From contig CALUPA010000023.1 in the NCBI GenBank assembly GCA_944322395.1, forward strand, positions 1 to 33,626: a stretch of DNA of 33,626 bases. Reading direction: 5' to 3'. Source of the DNA: an uncultured Phocaeicola sp. (GTDB lineage Bacteria > Bacteroidota > Bacteroidia > Bacteroidales > Bacteroidaceae). Below, one piece after another: positions 1 to 6,576 of the stretch. Each line of letters begins with the position of its first letter. Position 1 is the stretch's first letter. The notes below the pieces were generated by a model. That model had not been told where the DNA came from and did not search any database. It saw nothing but the letters and a program-made list of their open reading frames with translations. The position numbers were made by a program, and so were the translations under genes.

Positions 1-12
1 ATGTCGTAATTT

Positions 13-43
13 TTTGTGAGTTATCATTAAATTGTTACCTTTG
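13..43 (+). promoter_or_regulatory. Bacteroides-type promoter of the aromatic amino acid cluster
   Basis: A -33 TTTG (13-16) and a -7 box TACCTTTG (36-43) are separated by 19 bp. This matches the Bacteroidetes primary sigma consensus TTTG-N19-21-TAnnTTTG exactly. Transcription would start near 48-50, giving a leader of under 20 nt to the ATG at 66. This favours the ATG at 66 over the upstream GTG at 57 as the translation start. It probably drives the nitrilase-iorA-iorB run, which has no internal gap large enough for another promoter. Confidence 0.65.
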
Positions 44-65
44 GGCTCTTCTAAATGTGAAAAGC

Positions 66-827
66 ATGAAAATAGTGATTTTACAAACAGATATTGTTTG
101 GGCCAATCCTTCGGCCAATGTCAAGAAGGCTAATGAAATAATCGACAAATACGAAGATGTTGATATTTTTGTCTTGCCGGAAATGTTTTCTACCGGTTTC
201 TGTACCAATCCGGAAGGTATAGCAGAAAAATCCGATTCAGGGACTTTGGATTGGATGAAACGAACTGCGCAGCGTAAGAAATGTGCCATAGCAGGCAGTA
301 TAGCGCTGGAAGATAAGGGGCAGTATTATAACAGATTTTATTTCGTACATCCGGGGGGAACAGTGGAATGGTACGACAAGAAGCATCTCTTTACTTACGG
401 TGGGGAACATAAACGCTTTACAGCCGGAACTCGTCGTGTGATAGTCAATTATAAAGACGTGAGGATTTTGTTACAAGTTTGTTATGACTTGCGATTCCCG
501 GTTTGGAGCCGTAACAGAAATGATTACGATATAGCTTTCTATGTGGCTAGTTGGCCGACTACTCGTGTTGAGGCATGGAAACTGCTCCTGAAGGCAAGAG
601 CCGTAGAAAACCAGTGTTACGTAGTGGGTGTAAACAGAGTAGGCAAGGACCCAAATTGCGCTTACATAGGTGGCAGTGCTGTAATAGACCCATACGGAAA
701 GGTAATCGAAGCTTGCGAAGACGGTAAGGCTTGCGAAGCGGTAGTAGAAATAGATATGTCGGAACTGGAAGCATTCCGTAAGAAATTCCCGGTGTTGAAT
801 GATGCCGATTCTTTTGAAATAGTATAA
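66..827 (+). CDS. Omega-amidase-like nitrilase family hydrolase
   Basis: A 253-residue carbon-nitrogen hydrolase of the Nit2/YafV type. The triad is visible: Glu39 in LPEMF, Lys105 in YDKKHLF and Cys139 in the nucleophile elbow VCYDLRFP, with the accessory Glu114 in YGGEH. The family hydrolyses omega-amides of oxo acids, typically 2-oxoglutaramate to 2-oxoglutarate plus ammonia. There is no signal peptide, so it is cytosolic. An in-frame GTG at 57 would add three residues; ATG 66 is preferred because the promoter lies so close. The stop is 8 bp before iorA, so the two are almost certainly cotranscribed. Omega-amidases act with glutamine transaminases that use aromatic oxo acids, which fits the aminotransferase downstream. 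The exact substrate is inferred. Confidence 0.85.
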   Translation: MKIVILQTDIVWANPSANVKKANEIIDKYEDVDIFVLPEMFSTGFCTNPEGIAEKSDSGTLDWMKRTAQRKKCAIAGSIALEDKGQYYNRFYFVHPGGTVEWYDKKHLFTYGGEHKRFTAGTRRVIVNYKDVRILLQVCYDLRFPVWSRNRNDYDIAFYVASWPTTRVEAWKLLLKARAVENQCYVVGVNRVGKDPNCAYIGGSAVIDPYGKVIEACEDGKACEAVVEIDMSELEAFRKKFPVLNDADSFEIV

Positions 828-835
828 CTCGAAAT

Positions 836-2458
836 ATGGAAAACAGTAAGAAATTATTACTCTTGGGCGACCAGGCTATAGCTTTGGGAGCCATACATGC
901 AGGTATATCCGGGGTATATGCTTATCCGGGTACACCTTCTACTGAGATTACAGAATATATACAGGAACATCCGCTAGCGAAAGAACGTAAATTGCACAGC
1001 AGTTGGTGTACTAACGAAAAGACTGCTATGGAGGCTGCTCTTGGAGTGAGTTACGTAGGTAAGCGTGCTTTGGTGTGTATGAAGCATGTAGGAATGAATG
1101 TTTGTGCCGATGCCTTTGTAAATTCCGGAATGACCGGTGCCAATGGCGGTGTAGTGGTTATTGCTGCCGATGATCCTTCGATGCATTCATCACAGAACGA
1201 ACAGGATTCAAGATTCTACGGCAAGTTTGCAATGGTTCCTATCCTTGAACCTTCATCACAGCAGGAGGCATACGACATGATGCAGTATGCTTTCGAAATG
1301 TCAGAACGTGAGGGGACTCCAGTCCTTATGAGAATCACTACACGTATGGCACACTCGCGTGCTGCAGTTGCCGTTAAGGATGAGGCTTCTGAAGTTGTAT
1401 CGACAGGTAGAGCTTCTTCTCCTGCCAATTGGGTTCTTCTGCCTGCAAATGCCCGCCGTCGCAATAAGGAGGTCATCGAACTTCAGCCGGTTTTGCGTAA
1501 ACTTTCCGAAGAGTCTCCTTTCAATAAGGCTGAAAATATATCTTCTGGGAAGGCTGATTTAGGAATAGTGGCATGCGGTATTGGATATAATTATGTAATG
1601 GAAAATTACCCAGACGGATGTCCTTATCCTATTGTCAAGGTATCACAATATCCACTTCCGGCAGATAAAATAATAGCTTTGGCAAATTCATGTAAGGAAA
1701 TACTTGTGGTGGAAGACGGACAGCCTTTCGTCGAAGAACAACTTCGTGGAGTATTACCTTCGCAGTATGTAGTGAAAGGACGTTTGAGCGGAGCATTGCC
1801 ACGTACCGGAGAATTGAATCCGGACAATGTCAAATCAGGATTGGGTCTGGCTGCAACAGAAGTATATCCGTCGGCACAAAATGTAGTTCCTCGTCCGCCT
1901 GCACTGTGTAACGGATGCGGACACCGCGATGTGTATGATGCACTTAATAAAGTTGCTGCCGAGTATGCCGATACAAAGATTTTCGGTGATATTGGTTGCT
2001 ATACCCTCGGAGCGCTTCCTCCATTCCGTGCTTTGCACAGTTGTGTTGATATGGGTGCTTCCATCACTATGGCAAAAGGGGCAGCCGATGCTGGTCAGTT
2101 CCCTTCAATAGCAATTATAGGCGATTCCACTTTCACTCATTCAGGAATGACAGGACTTCTTGATGCCGTGAACGATAAGTCGAACATCGTTGTAGTAATT
2201 TCCGACAATCTTACTACAGCCATGACCGGTGGTCAGGATTCGGCTGGAACAAACAAGTTTGAGGCTATCTGCCTGGGTCTTGGAGTGGAGCCGGAGCATG
2301 TACGTGTGGTTGTTCCATTGCCAAAGAATATGGACGAGATAACCCGCATTATTCGCGAAGAGATAGAATACAACGGTGTATCTGTGATTATTCCACGCCG
2401 TGAATGTATGCAGACACTGAACCGTAAGTTGAAACAGAAAAGAGCCGAAAAACAATGA
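836..2458 (+). CDS. iorA: Indolepyruvate:ferredoxin oxidoreductase, alpha subunit (lacks ferredoxin tail)
   Basis: A 540-residue thiamine-pyrophosphate-dependent 2-oxoacid:ferredoxin oxidoreductase subunit. The N-terminal half is the pyrimidine-binding domain (YPGTPSTEI near residue 30, then the NEKTAMEAALG region). The C-terminal half is the TPP domain, with CNGCGHRD (Cys358, Cys361), FGDIGCYTLG and GDSTFTHSGMTGLLDA. It decarboxylates aryl pyruvates to aryl-acetyl-CoA with reduction of ferredoxin, and the reaction is reversible in anaerobes. Archaeal IorA proteins of about 600-650 residues end in two [4Fe-4S] ferredoxin motifs; this one stops after a basic tail with no CxxCxxCxxxC, so cluster content differs from the classical enzyme. 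It overlaps iorB by 4 bp (ATGA), indicating translational coupling. Confidence 0.92.
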   Translation: MENSKKLLLLGDQAIALGAIHAGISGVYAYPGTPSTEITEYIQEHPLAKERKLHSSWCTNEKTAMEAALGVSYVGKRALVCMKHVGMNVCADAFVNSGMTGANGGVVVIAADDPSMHSSQNEQDSRFYGKFAMVPILEPSSQQEAYDMMQYAFEMSEREGTPVLMRITTRMAHSRAAVAVKDEASEVVSTGRASSPANWVLLPANARRRNKEVIELQPVLRKLSEESPFNKAENISSGKADLGIVACGIGYNYVMENYPDGCPYPIVKVSQYPLPADKIIALANSCKEILVVEDGQPFVEEQLRGVLPSQYVVKGRLSGALPRTGELNPDNVKSGLGLAATEVYPSAQNVVPRPPALCNGCGHRDVYDALNKVAAEYADTKIFGDIGCYTLGALPPFRALHSCVDMGASITMAKGAADAGQFPSIAIIGDSTFTHSGMTGLLDAVNDKSNIVVVISDNLTTAMTGGQDSAGTNKFEAICLGLGVEPEHVRVVVPLPKNMDEITRIIREEIEYNGVSVIIPRRECMQTLNRKLKQKRAEKQ

Positions 2459-3036
2459 AAACAGATATAATTCTTTCAGGTGTGGGAGGACAAGGTATCC
2501 TCTCCATCGCAACCATAATAGGCGAGGCTGCTACACGTAGCGGACTGAATCTGAAACAGGCTGAGGTTCACGGTATGAGCCAGCGTGGTGGTGATGTTCA
2601 GTCAAATCTCCGCCTCTCGGACAAACCTATTGCTTCCGACCTCATTCCTTTGGCGGGAGCCGACATGATACTTTCCCTCGAACCAATGGAAGCTCTACGC
2701 TATCTGCCGTATCTTGCTAAGGACGGATGGATTATCACATCTTCCACTCCGTTCAAGAATATTCCTAACTATCCGGAAGTTGAGTCTGTAATGGCGGAAC
2801 TTAATTCACTGCCTAATGTGATTTCGCTGGATATTGATGCTGTAGCCAAAGAAAACAATATGCCTAAATGTGGAAATGTGATTCTTCTTGGAGCTGCTGC
2901 AGCATATTTAAAGATTCTGGACAAGGAAACTCTCTATGACAGCATAGAACGGATTTTCTCTTCTAAGGGGGCAGCTGTAGTGGAAATGAACCATCGTGCC
3001 TTTAATATTGGTTATGAGGCTGCGGCTTCCAAGTGA
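2455..3036 (+). CDS. iorB: Indolepyruvate:ferredoxin oxidoreductase, beta subunit
   Basis: A 193-residue gamma-domain subunit of the 2-oxoacid:ferredoxin oxidoreductase superfamily and the obligate partner of IorA. It opens with ILSGVGGQGILSIATIIG, the glycine-rich CoA-binding-region signature of the family. This is followed by the EVHGMSQRGGDVQSNLRLS block and LIPLAGADMILSLEPMEALRYLPYL. The length is normal for IorB (about 190-200). The start overlaps the iorA stop by 4 bp, as expected for subunits made in equal amounts. The gene is followed by 147 bp of AT-rich sequence before the aminotransferase, where I see no convincing terminator or consensus promoter. The next gene may therefore be reached by read-through. 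Confidence 0.92.
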   Translation: MKTDIILSGVGGQGILSIATIIGEAATRSGLNLKQAEVHGMSQRGGDVQSNLRLSDKPIASDLIPLAGADMILSLEPMEALRYLPYLAKDGWIITSSTPFKNIPNYPEVESVMAELNSLPNVISLDIDAVAKENNMPKCGNVILLGAAAAYLKILDKETLYDSIERIFSSKGAAVVEMNHRAFNIGYEAAASK

Positions 3037-3182
3037 GTAATTTGAGACAAAAGAATATATATTTTTTTAGACATAAGAACATAAGTACAAATAGATTGCT
3101 GTATAAGGATTTACAGTATTAATTTAATATATTGAATTCTTTTTTGTTATTATGTTTTTTTGTCTTTTAACTCAAAGCTATT

Positions 3183-4505
3183 ATGAGTAAAGTCTTCAGT
3201 AAAGAATTAGTGGAGCAGGTAGTAAAAGAGATGAAGGTTGCCGACCTACGCAATGCCACAATAGGCGATGTACTGCTTGTAGCATCACGTCTGGAACAGC
3301 TTACAGGCATACCTTTCATCCGTATGGACCAGGGCTCTCCTGGGCTGCCTGCCAACAAAATAGGAATTGAAGCCGAAAAGGCAGCTCTTGACAAAGGGTT
3401 AGGGGCACAATATCCGGCCGCTGCCGGAGTACAGGAACTAAAAGATGCGGCATCCCGTTTTGTTAAGGCATTCATAAATATTGACATTTCTCCACGTGCG
3501 TGTCTGCCTACTACAGGGTCTGTGGCTGCATCGTTCGGAGCATTCATAGCATGTACGCAGCGTATTCCCGGAAAGGATAAGGTTCTGTTTATTGACCCTG
3601 GTTTTCCGATTCAGAAATCGCAGTTGCGTATACTAGGTATCAAATGGAAACTCTTTGATATATACAATTACCGTGGTGAAGCCCTCCGCGATAAACTTGA
3701 AAGTATGATGTCTGACGGTGATGTGGCAGCAATAGTATATTCCAATCCGAACAATCCGGCATGGTTCTGTCTGGACGAGGATGAGCTGAAAATCATAGGT
3801 GAGCTTGCCACCAAGTATGACACGATTGTGATGGAAGACCAGGCATATTTCTGTATGGACTTCCGCAGCCCGTTCGGCCGTCCGTATCAGGAGCCTTACG
3901 TGCCTACTGTGGCAAGATATACCGACAATTATATCATTATGCTTTCGGCTTCGAAAATCTTCAGCTATGCAGGACAACGTATCGCACTGGCATGTATCTC
4001 AGACAAGCTTTTTGATAAGCAGTATCCGGCATTAGCAGAGCGATATGAGGATTCGGGAATATTCGGCCCTACATTCATTGCATCCATCATGTATATGATA
4101 ACTTCCGGCTGTACTGCCACAACACAATATGCTATGGCAGAGATGCTGAACAAATCAGTTGACGGAGTGATAGACTTTGTAGCGGACACCCGCGAGTATG
4201 AACGCCGTGCACGCCGAATGAAACAGATATTCACCGACAACGGTTTCAGTATAGTTTACGATTATGATGTCAGCCAGAAAGTGGGCGATGGTTTCTTCTT
4301 CACTTTGGGTTATCCCGGCATGTCAGGAGGAGAACTACTCGAAGAACTTATGTACTACGGAGTCAGCAGTATATCTCTATCCACAACAGGAAGCGACCAG
4401 CAGGGAGTACGTGCATGCACATCGCGCATGAGGGAAGAACTTTATCCTGTCCTTGAAGAAAGAATGAAAGCTTTCAGGGAAGACCATCCACTGAAAAACG
4501 CATAA
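3183..4505 (+). CDS. PLP-dependent class I/II aminotransferase, probably aromatic
   Basis: A 440-residue fold-type I aminotransferase. It shows the pyridine-ring contacts YSNPNNPAW (Asn) and MEDQAYF (Asp), and the Schiff-base lysine Lys258 in SASKIFSYAGQR, followed by the phosphate-binding arginine in the same stretch. It belongs to a divergent aspartate-aminotransferase-like group found in Bacteroidetes next to iorAB. The start ATG lies in ...CTATTATGAG with no strong Shine-Dalgarno, normal for the phylum. In context it should interconvert aromatic amino acids and the aryl pyruvates used by IorAB. With an omega-amidase in the same cluster, glutamine is a reasonable amino donor. Specificity cannot be read from the sequence. 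Confidence 0.85.
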   Translation: MSKVFSKELVEQVVKEMKVADLRNATIGDVLLVASRLEQLTGIPFIRMDQGSPGLPANKIGIEAEKAALDKGLGAQYPAAAGVQELKDAASRFVKAFINIDISPRACLPTTGSVAASFGAFIACTQRIPGKDKVLFIDPGFPIQKSQLRILGIKWKLFDIYNYRGEALRDKLESMMSDGDVAAIVYSNPNNPAWFCLDEDELKIIGELATKYDTIVMEDQAYFCMDFRSPFGRPYQEPYVPTVARYTDNYIIMLSASKIFSYAGQRIALACISDKLFDKQYPALAERYEDSGIFGPTFIASIMYMITSGCTATTQYAMAEMLNKSVDGVIDFVADTREYERRARRMKQIFTDNGFSIVYDYDVSQKVGDGFFFTLGYPGMSGGELLEELMYYGVSSISLSTTGSDQQGVRACTSRMREELYPVLEERMKAFREDHPLKNA

Positions 4506-4522
4506 TTATATAGGTATATTTT

Positions 4523-4612
4523 GGTGCTGACTACAGTCGGCACCACTGCTCACTGTAGTCAGTAATACTGCCCACTATAGTAGGCAATGCTGCTGACTAT
4601 AGTCGGCACCAG
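4523..4612. repeat. 22-bp tandem array of palindromes (about four units)
   Basis: Four head-to-tail units begin at 4527, 4549, 4571 and 4593, with an exact 22-bp period. Each is centred on an ACTATAGT-like palindrome: GACTACAGTC, CACTGTAGTC, CACTATAGTA and GACTATAGTC (the last a perfect 10-bp palindrome). Flanking arms also pair within a unit: GGTGC with GCACC in unit 1, TGCC with GGCA in unit 3, TGC with GCA in unit 4. The arms differ between units but still pair, which suggests selection for structure. The array starts 17 bp after the aminotransferase stop and ends 73 bp before the ligase start. It has no spacers, so it is not a CRISPR array. It could be a transcript-processing or attenuation element or a cluster of protein-binding sites. 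Confidence 0.8.
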
Positions 4613-4685
4613 AAAATGTCTGCATATTTTGAACATTATGCAGCGATAAAATAAGTAATAAATCTAACCATTAAAGATAATACCC

Positions 4686-5987
4686 ATGTTTTGGAATGAA
4701 AATAAGGAATGTATGCCTCGCGAACAGATGCGCGAGCTGCAGGGGAAAAGACTTCAGAAACTGGTGACATATGTCTATCATAATGTCCCGTTCTACAGAA
4801 AGAAAATGCAGGAGATGGACTTGTCTCCAGATGATATTCGCAGTATAGACGATATAGTGAAACTTCCTTTCACTACCAAGCAGGATTTGCGCGACAATTA
4901 TCCGTACGGACTACAGGCTGCACCTGCATCTGAAATAGTACGTGTACATGCATCTTCCGGTACAACCGGTAATCCTACCATTGTGGGATATACACGTAAG
5001 GACCTTGCCATTTGGTCCGAAGTGATGTCACGTTGTCTGACAGCCTACGGGGTTACTCGCGATGACACATTCTCAGTGAGCTACGGTTACGGACTTTTCA
5101 CCGGAGGTCTGGGAGCACACTACGGAGTGGAAAATCTAGGAGCAACAGTGATTCCTGCATCCACAGGTAACACGGAGAAACACATCCGTCTTATTCGCGA
5201 CCTGAATATTACAGGTATAGCTTGTACGCCGTCGTATGCCATGTATCTGGCAGAGGTGATGGAGAAGATGGGACTTACCAAAAAGGACCTCGGACTCCGC
5301 ATCGGTGCTTTCGGTGCCGAACCATGGACAGAAAATATGCGTAAGGAGATACAGGACCGTCTCGGCTTGAAAGGTTACAACATCTATGGTCTGAGTGAAA
5401 TAATGGGACCTGGTGTATCGTACGAATGTCAGGAACAGAACGGTTCGCATATCAACGAAGACCATTTCTTCCCTGAAATAATCGACCCAAACACTCTTCA
5501 GCCGTTGCCTTACGGACAGCAGGGTGAACTTGTCTTTACTACACTGACCAAGGAGGGTATGCCATTGCTCCGTTACCGCACTAAGGACCTTACATCACTC
5601 ATTGATGCTCCGTGTCCGTGTGGACGTACATCTGTGCGTATGACTCCTATTATGGGACGTAGCGATGATATGCTCATTATTCGCGGTATCAATGTATTCC
5701 CGTCACAGGTGGAAAGCGTTATCCTCGAAATGAAAGAGTTCGAACCACAGTATATGCTGATAGTAGACCGCAAGGGTAATCTTGATACTCTGGAAATACA
5801 GGTTGAAGTGCGCCGTGACTTCTTCAGCGATGACATTGGTGCTATGCTCGCCTTGAAGAAATCGCTTTCCGACAAACTGAAGAGTGTGCTCTCTATCAGT
5901 GCCGATGTCAAGCTGGTTGAACCTAACAGCATAGCTCGCAGTCAGGGTAAATCGAAGAGAGTGATAGATAACCGTAAGTTAGTGTAA
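4686..5987 (+). CDS. paaK: Phenylacetate-CoA ligase family protein
   Basis: A 433-residue adenylate-forming enzyme of the PaaK family, which activates phenylacetate and related aryl acetates to CoA thioesters with ATP. The P-loop-like motif SSGTTGNPTIVGYT begins at Ser90. It is followed by YGYGLFTGG, the adenine-site stretch GLSEIMGPGVSYEC, and the hinge CPCGRTSVRMTPIMGRSDDMLIIRGIN near residue 310-340 with the family's cysteines. A C-terminal lid ends in QGKSKRVIDNRKLV with the catalytic lysine region. Length is typical (about 430). Together with IorAB it links aryl acetates, arylacetyl-CoA and aryl pyruvates, so it may run toward amino acid synthesis or, in reverse, toward ATP formation from amino acid oxidation. 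The ACT gene follows after 88 bp. Confidence 0.9.
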   Translation: MFWNENKECMPREQMRELQGKRLQKLVTYVYHNVPFYRKKMQEMDLSPDDIRSIDDIVKLPFTTKQDLRDNYPYGLQAAPASEIVRVHASSGTTGNPTIVGYTRKDLAIWSEVMSRCLTAYGVTRDDTFSVSYGYGLFTGGLGAHYGVENLGATVIPASTGNTEKHIRLIRDLNITGIACTPSYAMYLAEVMEKMGLTKKDLGLRIGAFGAEPWTENMRKEIQDRLGLKGYNIYGLSEIMGPGVSYECQEQNGSHINEDHFFPEIIDPNTLQPLPYGQQGELVFTTLTKEGMPLLRYRTKDLTSLIDAPCPCGRTSVRMTPIMGRSDDMLIIRGINVFPSQVESVILEMKEFEPQYMLIVDRKGNLDTLEIQVEVRRDFFSDDIGAMLALKKSLSDKLKSVLSISADVKLVEPNSIARSQGKSKRVIDNRKLV

Positions 5988-6075
5988 ACAATTAATAATT
6001 AAGAATTTGGTTCTTGGTTATAGCTAATTGCCTTTCTTTCTTAATTTTTAATTTTTCATTTTTAATTAAAGTAAC

Positions 6076-6492
6076 ATGACCATAAAGCAATTATCAGTAT
6101 TTCTGGAAAACAAGACAGGAAGAATAAACGATGTAGTCCGTACATTGGGACAAAACGGTATAAACATGCATGCCTTTAGTATGGCAGAGACAACAGATTT
6201 CGGAATCCTACGTCTTATAGTATCCGATGTGGATAAAGCAGTGGAAGTATTACGTGCACAGAATTTTGCCGTAATGTCCACTGAAGTTATCTGCCTCAGT
6301 TGCGATAACACTCCTGGTTCCCTTGCTGTGATTTTGGAGTATCTGGCAGAAGAGAAAATATTTATAGAATATATGTATGCTTTTGCCCAAAACGACAAGG
6401 CACATGTAGTGATTAAGCCTAATGACCTTAAGGCATGTCTGGCTGTGCTTGATGCAAAAGGCTGTACGGTGCTGCAGAAAGGGGATTTGTAA
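6076..6492 (+). CDS. Tandem ACT-domain protein, putative amino acid sensor
   Basis: A 138-residue protein made of two ACT domains and nothing else. Domain 1 covers about residues 1-67 (IKQLSVFLENKTGRINDVVRT type strand-helix start, then GINMHAFSMAET). Domain 2 covers about 68-138 (VICLSCDNTPGSLAVILEYL, then IFIEYMYAF). ACT domains bind amino acids at domain interfaces and usually regulate enzymes of amino acid metabolism. Free-standing tandem-ACT proteins of this kind often neighbour paaK/iorAB, so this one probably senses an aromatic amino acid and modulates a partner, but the partner is unknown. It is the last gene of the cluster and ends 15 bp before a strong terminator. Confidence 0.85.
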   Translation: MTIKQLSVFLENKTGRINDVVRTLGQNGINMHAFSMAETTDFGILRLIVSDVDKAVEVLRAQNFAVMSTEVICLSCDNTPGSLAVILEYLAEEKIFIEYMYAFAQNDKAHVVIKPNDLKACLAVLDAKGCTVLQKGDL

Positions 6493-6507
6493 TCAAATTA
6501 TAGACAT

Positions 6508-6555
6508 AAAGAAACAGGTCAGGTGTAGTCCGAAACTCACCTGACCTGTTTCTTT
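6508..6555. terminator. Strong, probably bidirectional, intrinsic terminator
   Basis: An 18-bp perfect stem (arms 6508-6525 and 6538-6555) with a 12-nt loop is followed on the + strand by a T run (6552-6559). It ends the aromatic cluster. On the minus strand the stem is followed by a moderately T-rich stretch, so it can also end the convergent GH92 transcript, whose stop is at 6577. Confidence 0.9.
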
Positions 6556-6576
6556 TTTTGTTTACTAGTATTTTTA

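Noticed and set aside
559-894. 111-codon minus-strand frame across the nitrilase/iorA junction
   Set aside because: It lies antisense to two clear genes and has no domain or start signal.
3037-3182. Possible separate promoter for the aminotransferase
   Set aside because: No TTTG/TAnnTTTG pair with proper spacing was found; the gap is T-rich but has no convincing hairpin either.
4523-4612. Short regularly spaced repeats that could be read as a CRISPR array
   Set aside because: Units are contiguous with no unique spacers, are degenerate, and no cas gene is near.
5997-6046. Inverted repeat AATTAAGAA / TTCTTAATT between the ligase and ACT genes, possible terminator
   Set aside because: The stem is short and AT-only with a loop of over 30 nt. 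It is more likely low-complexity intergenic sequence, and the ACT gene probably remains in the same transcript.
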